From Candidatus Caccopulliclostridium gallistercoris (GTDB lineage: Bacteria; Bacillota; Clostridia; Christensenellales; UBA1242): DNA of 64,000 nt. The notes beneath the pieces are model-generated. The model did no database searches, had not been told where the DNA came from, and worked only from the letters and a program-made list of their open reading frames with translations. Position 1 is the stretch's first letter. Every line of letters starts with the position of its first letter. Shown here in pieces: positions 16,893 to 25,893 of this stretch. The DNA is taken from NCBI GenBank assembly GCA_018713725.1, contig DVOJ01000010.1, positions 21,769 through 85,768 of the forward strand, read 5' to 3'. Both the position numbers and the translations under genes were made by a program.

Positions 16893-18599
16893 TTATTCCA
16901 CGGTTACGGATTTGGATAGGTTACGGGGTTTGTCGGGATTGTAGCCTTTTAAAATGCTTACTTCGCAGGCGAGCGCTTGGAAAGGGAGAATACTTATTAT
17001 TGGCATTAGATCACGGGAAAGTGAAGGGAATTTTATGTCCGCGCCTTCTTCCGGGCTTGCTATAAGACATGTGCCGCCACGTGCTTCAATCTCCTTTTTG
17101 GTTAGGTCGTTTTTAACTTTTAGGCTTTTTTGCGTGGAGATAAGGATAACTAGCGTTTTTTCGTCTACAAGGGCAAGCGTGCCGTGTTTTAGCTCTCCGC
17201 TAGGGCAGGCTATGCAGTTTATGTAGGAAATTTCTTTTAATTTTAGCGCGCTTTCCTTCGCCGTTATGTAGTCGCCTTGGCGGCCTATGAACATAATCTT
17301 TTCATAGCTTAAAGCTTTTAGGGCAAGAGCTTTTATGTTAAGCGTTTTTAAATATTTTTTAGCGTCACTAACGAGCGTTTTAGTTTTTGGCTTTTCTTCC
17401 TTTAATAAGCACTTTAATAAATAGAAAATTAATAGTTGGCAGGAATAGGCTTTTGTGGATGCAACGGCGCGCTCCCAGCCCGCTTTCATAAGAATTGTCT
17501 TTTTGCAGGCAAAGGTTATGGAAGAATTTGGCACGTTAGTTATGGCTAGCGTTTTACATTTGCATTTTTTTACGCAGGAAATTGTGTCCGCAGTTTCTCC
17601 GCTTTGTGATACAAAAATGCATAGCGTATTCTTTGTAATTAAGGGCTTTGAATATTTAAATTCGCTTGCTATTTCTGCAAAAATTGGAACATTTAAAAAA
17701 TCTAAATATTTTTTTCCAAATAGGCAGGAATGATATGCCGTTCCGCATGCCACTAAATATATTTTATCTATATTTTTAAAATAATTTTTTATATCTTTAA
17801 AATTTTCAAAAAATTGCGCTGTTTCCCTTATAGCATCAGGCGTTTGCAAAATTTCGTCTTGCATTAAATATTTATTTTTATTTTGAAAATTAAATGTATT
17901 TAAAAATTTATTTGTTTGTTTATTTATTTTTTTATTTTTATTAAAAAATTCTATTTTTTTATCGCTAATTTTTGCAAATTCATTATTTTTTAAAATATAA
18001 AAATTTTTGCAATATTTTCTAAAAGCATTTGCGTCGCTAGAAATTAAAATTTTATCTTGGCTTTCGCCCACCATTAATGGGCTTTCTTTTTTTGCTAAAT
18101 AAATTATATTAGGCTCGTTTGAAAATATAACGGCTAGGGCGTAGCTGCCTTTTAAAAGTTCGCACGTTTTCTTTAATTTTTCTAAGTTGTCTTTACCATT
18201 AATTTTTGCAAGCAACGCGGCAATTACTTCGGTGTCCGCTTCCGATATCACTTTTAAATTATATTCCTTTTTTAGCTCTAAGTAGTTTTCTATAATTCCG
18301 TTATGAACAAGGGTGACTTTTTTATCTATATCTGTGTGTGGGTGCGCGTTTAGTTCTGTTGGCAAGCCGTGAGTTGCCCATCTGGTGTGAGCTATGCCAA
18401 GCGTGCCAGCCAGCTTATTTTTCAAAAGCTCGCTTTTAAGCTCGCTTACTTTGCCCGCGCGCTTAACAACGTTAATTTTGCCGTTATCCACAATTGCCAC
18501 ACCGGCAGAGTCGTACCCACGATATTCTAAGTTTTTTAAACCTTCTATTAAAAAGCTATCTGCGTCTAACTTTCCTATGTAACCAAAAATTCCACACAT
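16893..18599 (-). CDS. glmS: Glutamine-fructose-6-phosphate aminotransferase GlmS
   Basis: GlmS makes glucosamine-6-phosphate from fructose-6-phosphate and glutamine, the first step to UDP-GlcNAc. Cys2 of MCGIFGYIG is the glutaminase nucleophile, with EYRGYDSAG and HTRWATHG following. Two SIS sugar-isomerase domains come after (ACGTAYHS, VSQSGETADT and GRQGDYITAKESALKLKE). The C-terminal PRNLSKSVTVE is canonical. At 568 residues it is shorter than the usual 600 or so. The isomerase motif normally read as GPEIGVASTKA is GWERAVASTKA here. Residues about 195-240 are very Lys/Asn/Phe-rich. The promoter at 18617-18646 leaves a leader of about 15 bases with AGGAG, so no glmS ribozyme can be present. 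Confidence 0.97.
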   Translation of the reverse strand: MCGIFGYIGKLDADSFLIEGLKNLEYRGYDSAGVAIVDNGKINVVKRAGKVSELKSELLKNKLAGTLGIAHTRWATHGLPTELNAHPHTDIDKKVTLVHNGIIENYLELKKEYNLKVISEADTEVIAALLAKINGKDNLEKLKKTCELLKGSYALAVIFSNEPNIIYLAKKESPLMVGESQDKILISSDANAFRKYCKNFYILKNNEFAKISDKKIEFFNKNKKINKQTNKFLNTFNFQNKNKYLMQDEILQTPDAIRETAQFFENFKDIKNYFKNIDKIYLVACGTAYHSCLFGKKYLDFLNVPIFAEIASEFKYSKPLITKNTLCIFVSQSGETADTISCVKKCKCKTLAITNVPNSSITFACKKTILMKAGWERAVASTKAYSCQLLIFYLLKCLLKEEKPKTKTLVSDAKKYLKTLNIKALALKALSYEKIMFIGRQGDYITAKESALKLKEISYINCIACPSGELKHGTLALVDEKTLVILISTQKSLKVKNDLTKKEIEARGGTCLIASPEEGADIKFPSLSRDLMPIISILPFQALACEVSILKGYNPDKPRNLSKSVTVE

Positions 18600-18616
18600 A
18601 TAAAACTCCTACAACG

Positions 18617-18646
18617 TTTATATGATATTTTTTAGTTATTTGTCAA
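18617..18646 (-). promoter_or_regulatory. Promoter of glmS
   Basis: On the minus strand TTGACA (18641-18646) and TATAAA (18617-18622) are 18 bases apart. Its -35 box lies only four bases from the -35 box of the divergent promoter for the 18686 gene. Confidence 0.65.
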
Positions 18647-18650
18647 AGCC

Positions 18651-18679
18651 TTGACTTAAAAAAAGAATTGTTATAAGAT
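18651..18679 (+). promoter_or_regulatory. Promoter placed for a leaderless transcript (18686 gene)
   Basis: TTGACT (18651-18656), 17 bases, TAAGAT (18674-18679), then six bases to ATG 18686. There is no ribosome-binding site. Confidence 0.58.
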
Positions 18680-18685
18680 ATATTT

Positions 18686-19324
18686 ATGAAAAAATTGTTG
18701 GCGTTAATTTGTGCGGTTTTAATTCTTGGCACGTTTAGTGCTAGCCCGGCGCATGCGGAAGACACTCTTCCTGAAAGCGTTCGGGTTATCACGGTTAGTA
18801 CAAGAATTTATAACTCTGCAAGTTTAGATGATATAAAAATGGACGGTGAGCAAGAAGTAAGAGCTGTTCATGGCGACGTTTTTAGCGTTTTAAGTTTAAC
18901 CGTTGCAGAAAATAGCTTTTATGAAATTTCTTATAATGGAGCTTCTGCCTATATTTTAAAAGCACACGTGCTAGACACAAGCGTAAAATCAAGTAACGTA
19001 AAGCTAGATACAAACGCAAGTTTAAGGCTGGAAACTATGGTGTACGAATATAACGGAACAAGTTTTTCTGAAACGGGCATAACGCTTGAAAGCGGAACTA
19101 GAATAAAGCTTCTAGACGGCTTAAACCAAGACGCCGATTATACAAGAATTTCTTTCGAGCTAAACGAAGAGACGCTTACTTACTACGTTCCAACGTCAAA
19201 CATTACAGCAGACGGAATGAGCGCGGCGGGAATTACTGCAATAACGCTAATTATTGCCTGCACAAGTTTATTACTAATTCTTTTTGGCTTTAAGGGCAGA
19301 AAAAAGAAGAAAAAAGAAAAATAG
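18686..19324 (+). CDS. Exported membrane-anchored protein, SH3-like
   Basis: This 212-residue protein has a cleavable-looking signal peptide (residues 1-24, ending ASPAHA). An extracytoplasmic beta-rich region follows (VITVSTRIYNSASLDDIKM, FYEISYNGASAYILKAHVLD), resembling bacterial SH3-like cell-wall domains. A single C-terminal membrane helix (AAGITAITLIIACTSLLLILFGF) ends in the basic stop-transfer tail RKKKKKEK. The architecture suggests a protein facing the cell wall. I cannot name the family with certainty. The start is set by the adjacent promoter. Confidence 0.72.
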   Translation: MKKLLALICAVLILGTFSASPAHAEDTLPESVRVITVSTRIYNSASLDDIKMDGEQEVRAVHGDVFSVLSLTVAENSFYEISYNGASAYILKAHVLDTSVKSSNVKLDTNASLRLETMVYEYNGTSFSETGITLESGTRIKLLDGLNQDADYTRISFELNEETLTYYVPTSNITADGMSAAGITAITLIIACTSLLLILFGFKGRKKKKKEK

Positions 19325-19326
19325 CT

Positions 19327-19355
19327 TTGAAAAATAAATAAAGGTGTGATAATAT
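19327..19355 (+). promoter_or_regulatory. Promoter placed for a leaderless transcript (19362 gene)
   Basis: TTGAAA (19327-19332), 17 bases, TAATAT (19350-19355), then six bases to ATG 19362. The -35 box starts right after the preceding stop codon. Confidence 0.58.
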
Positions 19356-19361
19356 TTAGAT

Positions 19362-19613
19362 ATGCAAAAAGACGTAAAAAAACAATATAAAAAGGACGTT
19401 AAACGAATATTTATTTGGCTACTAATTTTGCTTCCATTTTTAGCCGTGATTACATTTTGTTTTAGCTACTTTTTAAATATGAGCAACGGGCTTAACATAT
19501 TTTTACTTGTAATAATTGGCGGCTTTGGAGTGCTACTTTTAGAATTTATATATAGAAAAGTGCAAGAAAAGAAGGAAAAACAACCTAAAAAGCGTGACCC
19601 TTACGCAGATTAA
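19362..19613 (+). CDS. Small two-helix membrane protein upstream of dnaB
   Basis: An 83-residue protein with a basic N-terminus, two membrane helices (IWLLILLPFLAVITFCFSYF and IFLLVIIGGFGVLLLEFIY) and a charged cytoplasmic tail ending KKRDPYAD. I do not recognise the family. dnaB begins 11 bases downstream, so both probably share a transcript. Confidence 0.68.
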   Translation: MQKDVKKQYKKDVKRIFIWLLILLPFLAVITFCFSYFLNMSNGLNIFLLVIIGGFGVLLLEFIYRKVQEKKEKQPKKRDPYAD

Positions 19614-19624
19614 AAGGAAAACTT

Positions 19625-21124
19625 ATGAAAGAAACTAAGAACATTAAAATTATGCCACATAGTTTGGAAGCCGAGCAAGCAGTGCTTGGCTGTCTGCTTA
19701 TAGATAACGATTGCTCTATAAACATAATGAACAGGCTAAAATCTTCTGATTTTTATACGGATTCACATCAAAACATCTTCGACGTTATGTTCACGCTCTA
19801 TCAAACGAATGTGCCAATAGACTTCGTTACCGTTACAGAAGCTTTGGAAAAGAAGAACCTTCTTGAAAGCATTGGCGGCATAGACTACATTACTTCTTTA
19901 ACGAACGTAATTCCAAGCGCGGCGAACTACGGGCACTATGTAGACATTGTTAAAAAGGACTCTATTTTAAGAAACCTAATCTACGCAGGGCAGAAGATTA
20001 TAGAGCGTGCGTACGATGATGACGACGCCAAAGCCGGAATATCCTTTGCGGAAAAGACAATTTTTGATATAGCACAAAACGAAGAGATGTCTTCCTTAGA
20101 GCATATTGGTGGAGCGCTAAAAGGTGTTATAGATAAATTTGACATGATAGCAAAAGACCCAACGCTTGTTAACGGTATGCCAACAGGCTTTAAGGCACTA
20201 GACGAAATTTTAAACGGCTTGCATAACTCCGACCTTATTCTTCTTGCCGCACGTCCGGGCGTGGGAAAAACCAGCCTTGCCATGAACATAGTAAACAACG
20301 TGGCAATAAACAGCAAAAAGAAGTGTGCAATTTTCTCGCTAGAAATGCCAAAAATTCAACTTGCACAGCGTTCGCTTTGCTCTGTTGGGTGTGTAAGTAT
20401 GTCGAAGGCGTTAAAAGGTAAGCTCGACACAAACGAGTGGAAAGCGCTTTGGCAGGCAAATAAAAAGCTAGCCGAAGCTGGCATTTATGTAGACGATTCC
20501 AGTATGAACACGCCAAGCGATATTCTATCTAAGTGTAGGCGTTTAAAGCGCGAGCAGGGCTTAGACCTTATCATGATAGACTATCTTCAACTTATGAATA
20601 GCGGAACTCATTCAAATTCTGATAATCGTCAACAAGAAATAAGCGAAATTACAAGATATTTGAAGATTGCAGCAAAAGAGCTAGACGTTCCTATTATACT
20701 TTTAAGTCAGCTTTCGCGTGCCGTTGAAGCTAGAAAGGACCACCGTCCAGTGCTATCCGACCTTCGTGAATCCGGCGCAATTGAGCAGGACGCGGATATT
20801 GTTATCTTCATTTACAAAGCAGATATGTATAACGACGTTGTGAACGAAGACGAGCCCGGCGTCTGCGAAGTAATAATAGCAAAACACAGAAACGGTTCTC
20901 CGGGAACGGTAAAACTAAGGTGGTACGGCGAATATACTACGTTTATGGACTTAGATAAAAAAGTGCCTAAGCGCGTTCAAGAAGACGACGAGCAAGTTTT
21001 GGCAAGTAGCGAACCCGAAGGCGACATGATTTTCTCCGACCAAGAAGACGCTCCAACAAGCAAGGATATAGACGAAATAAATTCGCTTTTCAACCTTGAC
21101 GACATGGGCGACGAAGAAGACTAG
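19625..21124 (+). CDS. dnaB: Replicative DNA helicase DnaB
   Basis: DnaB is the hexameric helicase that unwinds the fork. The N-terminal domain (MPHSLEAEQAVLGCLLID) is followed by the RecA-like motor with Walker A ARPGVGKTS near residues 207-215. The motor continues with IFSLEMPK, Walker B DLIMIDYLQLM, the SQLSRAVEARKDHRPVLSDLRESGAIEQDAD signature (split here across conserved blocks) and an acidic C-terminal tail. At 499 residues it is slightly longer than usual because of the tail. AAAGGAAA precedes ATG 19625. rplI, often upstream of dnaB, is not here. The stop overlaps the end of a convergent gene by four bases. Confidence 0.97.
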   Translation: MKETKNIKIMPHSLEAEQAVLGCLLIDNDCSINIMNRLKSSDFYTDSHQNIFDVMFTLYQTNVPIDFVTVTEALEKKNLLESIGGIDYITSLTNVIPSAANYGHYVDIVKKDSILRNLIYAGQKIIERAYDDDDAKAGISFAEKTIFDIAQNEEMSSLEHIGGALKGVIDKFDMIAKDPTLVNGMPTGFKALDEILNGLHNSDLILLAARPGVGKTSLAMNIVNNVAINSKKKCAIFSLEMPKIQLAQRSLCSVGCVSMSKALKGKLDTNEWKALWQANKKLAEAGIYVDDSSMNTPSDILSKCRRLKREQGLDLIMIDYLQLMNSGTHSNSDNRQQEISEITRYLKIAAKELDVPIILLSQLSRAVEARKDHRPVLSDLRESGAIEQDADIVIFIYKADMYNDVVNEDEPGVCEVIIAKHRNGSPGTVKLRWYGEYTTFMDLDKKVPKRVQEDDEQVLASSEPEGDMIFSDQEDAPTSKDIDEINSLFNLDDMGDEED

Positions 21125-21981
21125 TTGACGTCTACAATTTTACCATTACTATTTTTAAATTCTAGCACTCTTACAGGGGTGCTTTTATTTATTATACAAA
21201 ACTCGTTTTGGCTTAGGGGTAGTATGCTATCAAATTCGCCAAAAAATTTTTCAAGGTGTTTATCGTCTAATTTTTCATTTAATTTGTCACTTAAAAAGGT
21301 TTTAGCTAAGTTTAAGTCTTTAAGTTTTACCGCTTCTAAAAACGTATAATTTTTAGCGGCTGTAGATTTTTTTAGCCTAGGCTTACTATCTAAATATACA
21401 AGGTCAGTTTGAACGCTCGTTTTGCCCATGGAAACGCTTATTTCTGAAAGCTCGCCGTGGTGAGAAGACGTTTGAAGGTCCGTTAGTGCCTTTATTTTAG
21501 ATTTATCTATTTCAATTTCGCCTAAAAGTTCAATAAAGCTTGTGCCGTCAAAAATAAGTAGATAGCTTTTGCCGCTTACTTCCGCGCTAACGCAGGGCGC
21601 GCCGGCTATGCTTATAATTTCCGGAAGTTTTAGTTCTTTTTGAATGCTATAAGTAAAGCACTTATCTTCGCTAGAAATTGTAAATTTATATGGAATTCCT
21701 GTTAAACATGCCATTTTGTTTCCAAAAGCTTTGCAAAGTGATATTTCTCCGCTAGGAACTACCAAAAATTCCGGAAAAATTAAAAAAGTGTCCTTATATC
21801 TAATTTTTTTAATGCTAGGGTCGCTAAATTTTATAATTTTGGGCAAATAGCCTTTAACAAGTGGATATAAGTAGATAGTGCTCTCTTCGTCAAGCTCTAA
21901 ATAATTTGTTTCGTCTAGCTCGTAAGCTTCTTCTTTGATTTTTGCAACGCAAGGAATATTAGAAAAAATTTTATAGTTCAT
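21121..21981 (-). CDS. Cytosolic protein, function unknown
   Basis: This 286-residue protein has no signal peptide or membrane helix and looks mainly beta-stranded for its first 200 residues (ELDEESTIYLYPLVKGYLP, KYSFTISSED-like strands), with a helical C-terminus (AKTFLSDKLNEKLDDKHLEKFFGEF). I cannot assign a family. It converges on dnaB with a four-base overlap. Its ATG lies five bases after TAAACT (21987-21992 on the minus strand) with no ribosome-binding site, so its mRNA may also be leaderless. Confidence 0.7.
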   Translation of the reverse strand: MNYKIFSNIPCVAKIKEEAYELDETNYLELDEESTIYLYPLVKGYLPKIIKFSDPSIKKIRYKDTFLIFPEFLVVPSGEISLCKAFGNKMACLTGIPYKFTISSEDKCFTYSIQKELKLPEIISIAGAPCVSAEVSGKSYLLIFDGTSFIELLGEIEIDKSKIKALTDLQTSSHHGELSEISVSMGKTSVQTDLVYLDSKPRLKKSTAAKNYTFLEAVKLKDLNLAKTFLSDKLNEKLDDKHLEKFFGEFDSILPLSQNEFCIINKSTPVRVLEFKNSNGKIVDVN

Positions 21982-22068
21982 ACAATAGTTTACGTTTTTA
22001 AGCTTTAAAAAATTACTGTATAAATATTTAAAAAGGTGTCAAAAATTACGTTCAAAGAGAGGTGAAGT

Positions 22069-22848
22069 ATGTGGGCTTGGAAGGACGCTGAAACTTTGGC
22101 ACTATTTAAGCTAGTGGAAGATTTTAAAAATATGGCTAAACCTTTAAAGGAAGCTTTTTTTGCCTACGCCATGCAAACGAACAGAAAACCGGATAGCGTT
22201 AGAAATTATTACTATAAAACGTTAAAAGAAATAGAGCTAAATAAAAAGAATAGGCTTAAAATAAATTTAAAGGTGCATAAAATAAATAGACCGGAAGCTT
22301 TTTCCAAGGAGGAAGAAAAGGCTGTTTTTGAAAAAATTCAAAAATTATTATCTGAGGGCTGCTCGCTTAGAAATGCGTGTTTGAAAGTAGCAGGGGGAGA
22401 TATTAAAAAAATGCTGAGATATCAAAACAAGTTTAGAAGTTTGGAAAAGAAGATAGAGCCATGCAAAGTGGTAAGAATGCCAAGCAAAAAGGGCAAGCTT
22501 ACAGATAGTGAAATAAACTCGCTATTTATGGGGCTTGTAAAACTTATAAAAAAATGCGCGGAAGAGCAGGCGGAAGAAAAGGCGCTTTTTGAAGCGGAAA
22601 CTGCAAACGAAGCCCTTCGCAGAACTGTGGTGGAACTATCTGCCAAACAAAAGGAACTGGATAACTTAAAAAAGAACTTTGAAATTTTAAAAAATGAAAA
22701 ACTTCTATTAAAGGAAGAGTTAAACGGTTTAAGAAGCCAAACGGCAAGCCTATTTAGTAGAAAGTTGAAAGGGGAAAAGTTAAGTTCACTTAAAAGTTTT
22801 ATGAATAAGCTTGATAAAATATCTAGCGTTGAAAATGAAATAAAGTAG
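22069..22848 (+). CDS. Putative DNA-binding protein with Myb/SANT-like N-terminus and coiled coil
   Basis: The N-terminal 55 residues (MWAWKDAETLALFKLVEDF, RKPDSVRNYYYKTL) resemble the RsfA-type Myb/SANT-like helix-turn-helix of sporulating Firmicutes. A second helical, basic segment follows (FSKEEEKAVFEKIQKLLSEGCSLRNACLKVAGG), which could be another DNA-binding unit. Residues about 150-235 form a coiled coil rich in Glu and Lys. In the RsfA family such proteins regulate sporulation genes. The tie is by pattern only. AGAGGTG precedes ATG 22069. It lies just upstream of addB. Confidence 0.65.
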   Translation: MWAWKDAETLALFKLVEDFKNMAKPLKEAFFAYAMQTNRKPDSVRNYYYKTLKEIELNKKNRLKINLKVHKINRPEAFSKEEEKAVFEKIQKLLSEGCSLRNACLKVAGGDIKKMLRYQNKFRSLEKKIEPCKVVRMPSKKGKLTDSEINSLFMGLVKLIKKCAEEQAEEKALFEAETANEALRRTVVELSAKQKELDNLKKNFEILKNEKLLLKEELNGLRSQTASLFSRKLKGEKLSSLKSFMNKLDKISSVENEIK

Positions 22849-22854
22849 AAAATC

Positions 22855-22884
22855 TTTACAAAGCACATTAAAAAATGATAAAAT
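22855..22884 (+). promoter_or_regulatory. Promoter placed for a leaderless transcript (addB)
   Basis: TTTACA (22855-22860), 18 bases, TAAAAT (22879-22884), then six bases to GTG 22891. No ribosome-binding site is present. Confidence 0.55.
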
Positions 22885-22890
22885 ATCTTT

Positions 22891-25800
22891 GTGAAGATTA
22901 TAAAAGCTAATAATTTTATAGATGCAGAAATTGGGGCAATAAAGGAAATTGTTCCCAATTCTTTGCATGAAAAATATATTGTAATCACGCCGGACAGGTA
23001 TTCACTAAACCTAGAAAAAAATATTTTTGAAATTTTAAACGTGGATAGCCTTTTTAATGTGTCCGTTATGGGTATATCTAGGTTTGCTAAAAAAATTCTA
23101 TCTTCGCTAGATGAAACTAAGGAAAATATTTCTTCGCTTGGAATGTTAATTTTAGTGCGTCTAGCAATAACAAGGGTGCAAAGCAAACTTACTTGCTTTA
23201 AAAATATAAATTTCGGCTTATGTGAAGAGATAAAGAACACGATATCTCAGCTTAAATCTGCGGGTATTGCGTACGATAGCACCTTTGAAGTAAAAAGCCC
23301 AAGTTTAAAGGCAAAGCTAGACGATATCTTTTTAATTTATAAGGAATACGAAACTCTTTTAAACGGCAGGCTAGATGCTGCGAGCTTACTAGATGAACTT
23401 GAATTAAAGCTGGAAAACGTGGACTTTTCTAACACCACGGTTATGTTTGTGGGGTTTGACTCTTTAACCAAGCAGGGCACAAACATATTGGCTAAAATGT
23501 CTAAACTGGCAAAAGAAACTGTGATTAGTGTAGTTGAACCTTTCTTGCAGCCAAATAGCTACGTGTACGAGCACGATTTAATGCAAAAAATAACACTTTT
23601 AAACGAGCCTATGAATATTTTAGAACTCTCTTGCTCACTAGAAAATGAAAATAGGCATATATTAGAAAACCTATTTGCTTTTAAACCTGCGACCATTGAA
23701 AGTGAAAATGTAAAAATTTATTCCGCGCCAAACATTGAGACAGAAGTTATAATGCTGGCACGAAAAATTAAAAGTTTAATAGCTCATGGCGTTCGCTATA
23801 AAAATATAAACGTGGCGGTAAACAACTTGCAAACTTACGCGCCATTTATAGAAAGAATATTTTCCTTACATAATTTTTCTTATTATATAGACGACAGCAC
23901 AAATTTAATAAATCTTTTTCCAATTAAGTTCATTTTTAATATTTTAAATTTATTTTTAAAAAATTTTAAAAAGGAAGATTTAATTTCCTATATTTTATCT
24001 CCGCTCTCCGAGATAGAAAATAAAGATGAAAAAATAAGCGAAATATTAAAATACGATATCGACTGCAATAAAAAATACGTTGAAGAAAATTTTGCAAATT
24101 TAAAAGCTTTAATAAATAAATTTAAAAATTACAAAAATTATATAGAATTTATAGAAGACATATTAAAAATTTATAATTTTGAAGAAAAATTAAGCTTTTT
24201 TGCAGAAAAATTTAAAAATAACAACCAAATTAAATTAGAAAAAACCTTTTTGCAAATTTATGAAAAAATTATAAGTGTGCTTGAAACCTTTAAAGCTTTT
24301 AACGTAAACGAAAATTTAGCCGATTTTATAAAAATACTTGAAACGGCTTTTTCTTCTCAAAAAATTTCTACCGTTCCTGCGTCTGTGGATAACATTGTTA
24401 TTTCAGATGCAACCTCTGGCTTTTTTTCTAAAGAAGACTATATGTTTGTGTTGGGCGCAACGGATAGCTTGCCAAATTTTATTTCCGATTGCGGCGTTAT
24501 TACGGATAAGGATATAGACGAAATTAAAATTCGCGCCAAGATAGAGCCAACCGTTCGCATGATAAATAGAAGAAATAAATTTAAAATGCTTTCCGTGTTT
24601 ACAGCGTTCAATAAAAAGCTAATTGTAAGCTATCCGGAAGTGGCGTTAGACGAAAAAAAGAACTTACCTTCAAGTATTATAAAAGATTTAAGAAGTATGT
24701 TCACGCGCTTCGGTGAGCCACTGAAAGTTTTAACGGACGACTTTATAGAAGCCGGGCAAAGCTTGCCCGCGCAGGCTAAATTTCTTGCCTACCTTTCAAT
24801 AGACGGCAAAGAACTTCCTGCAAACCTTGAAAATTTTAATCCAATAGTAAAAGGCACGTTTTTAGGTTTAGAGCCCAAAATAGTAGTGGACGATAAAATC
24901 TCCGAGCCAATTCTTTCAAATAGAATAAGGGTAACAGAAATTGAAACGTATTTTTCTTGCCCGTTCAAGCGCTTTGTAACTTACAACTTAAAATTAAAGG
25001 AAACTTTAAAACCAGAACTTACGCCGGCAGACGTGGGCAATTTTGTTCATGCGTATTTAGAAAAAATTATCTTTAATCTTCAAGATGTAGACGCTAGCAA
25101 GGTTTTAAACGAACTATTTAAAGAAGAAAGATTCTATAAATTTTCCATAAAAAGAAATAGGCCGAATAAAGAAATTTTAATTAAAGAAATGGAAAATTTA
25201 ACGAAATTTTTGTTAGAAACACAAAATATTTCTAATTTTAAGCCAATTTTATGCGAAAAAAAGGTAAATTTAAAAATTTCTACTAAAAATAATAGCTATA
25301 ACTTAGTTGGAATAATAGATAGAATTGATACCTACGATAAGTATTTTAGAATTATAGACTACAAAACTGGTGGCAAGGATTTAGGCGGCTATCCAGAGCT
25401 TTATTATGGGGAAAAATTGCAACTATTCTTGTACTTAAAAAGTGCGGAAAAGGAGCTAAACTTAATTCCTTGCGGCGTTTTCTATTTTAAAATTAAAAAC
25501 AATGAAAAAGAGCAAAAGCTAAACGGCTTTTATATAGACGACTTTAACGTTTTAAGGGCGCTTGATACAACGCTTAGCTTCGACCACCCGTCTAGCGATA
25601 TAGTAAAATCCTTAAAGATAAAGACGAATAAAGAAAATAGAGAGAGCGGAATAATTGAATATTACAGCACGGGAATTTCTAGTAAGCTTTTAGAAAATTT
25701 GACAGGTTACGCTGAAAATATTACGGTTCAGGCATTAGAAGAGCTTGAACAGAACGCATACCAGCCAAAGCCAACGGATAGCGCATGCAACTTTTGTAAG

Positions 25801-25893
25801 TATGGCGCAATCTGCAAGTTTTCAGCCAAAGAGCCCAATAGGCGCAGAGAGTATAAGATAGATAAAAAATTTTTTAATGGGGAAGAAGAATGA
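22891..25893 (+). CDS. addB: AddB subunit of the AddAB helicase-nuclease
   Basis: AddB pairs with AddA to process double-strand DNA ends for recombination. This 1000-residue protein keeps the C-terminal nuclease: GNFVHAYLEKI, the catalytic IIDYKTGGKD and the four cysteines of the 4Fe-4S staple (Cys690 in SCPFKRF, Cys966, Cys969 and Cys975 in CNFCKYGAICKF). The N-terminal region lacks a Walker A GxxGxGKT/S motif: VITPDRYSLNLEKN stands where one is expected, so it is closer to RexB-type subunits. The start is GTG, deduced from the promoter. The stop overlaps the addA start. Confidence 0.93.
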   Translation: MKIIKANNFIDAEIGAIKEIVPNSLHEKYIVITPDRYSLNLEKNIFEILNVDSLFNVSVMGISRFAKKILSSLDETKENISSLGMLILVRLAITRVQSKLTCFKNINFGLCEEIKNTISQLKSAGIAYDSTFEVKSPSLKAKLDDIFLIYKEYETLLNGRLDAASLLDELELKLENVDFSNTTVMFVGFDSLTKQGTNILAKMSKLAKETVISVVEPFLQPNSYVYEHDLMQKITLLNEPMNILELSCSLENENRHILENLFAFKPATIESENVKIYSAPNIETEVIMLARKIKSLIAHGVRYKNINVAVNNLQTYAPFIERIFSLHNFSYYIDDSTNLINLFPIKFIFNILNLFLKNFKKEDLISYILSPLSEIENKDEKISEILKYDIDCNKKYVEENFANLKALINKFKNYKNYIEFIEDILKIYNFEEKLSFFAEKFKNNNQIKLEKTFLQIYEKIISVLETFKAFNVNENLADFIKILETAFSSQKISTVPASVDNIVISDATSGFFSKEDYMFVLGATDSLPNFISDCGVITDKDIDEIKIRAKIEPTVRMINRRNKFKMLSVFTAFNKKLIVSYPEVALDEKKNLPSSIIKDLRSMFTRFGEPLKVLTDDFIEAGQSLPAQAKFLAYLSIDGKELPANLENFNPIVKGTFLGLEPKIVVDDKISEPILSNRIRVTEIETYFSCPFKRFVTYNLKLKETLKPELTPADVGNFVHAYLEKIIFNLQDVDASKVLNELFKEERFYKFSIKRNRPNKEILIKEMENLTKFLLETQNISNFKPILCEKKVNLKISTKNNSYNLVGIIDRIDTYDKYFRIIDYKTGGKDLGGYPELYYGEKLQLFLYLKSAEKELNLIPCGVFYFKIKNNEKEQKLNGFYIDDFNVLRALDTTLSFDHPSSDIVKSLKIKTNKENRESGIIEYYSTGISSKLLENLTGYAENITVQALEELEQNAYQPKPTDSACNFCKYGAICKFSAKEPNRRREYKIDKKFFNGEEE

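Noticed and set aside
18600..18685. Possible glmS ribozyme upstream of glmS
   Set aside because: The divergent promoter leaves only about 15 transcribed bases before the glmS start, far too little for the ribozyme.
22422..23240. 272-codon minus-strand frame across the coiled-coil gene and addB start
   Set aside because: It is antisense to two well-supported genes and is Phe/Ser-rich, as expected for a shadow of Lys/Glu-rich codons.
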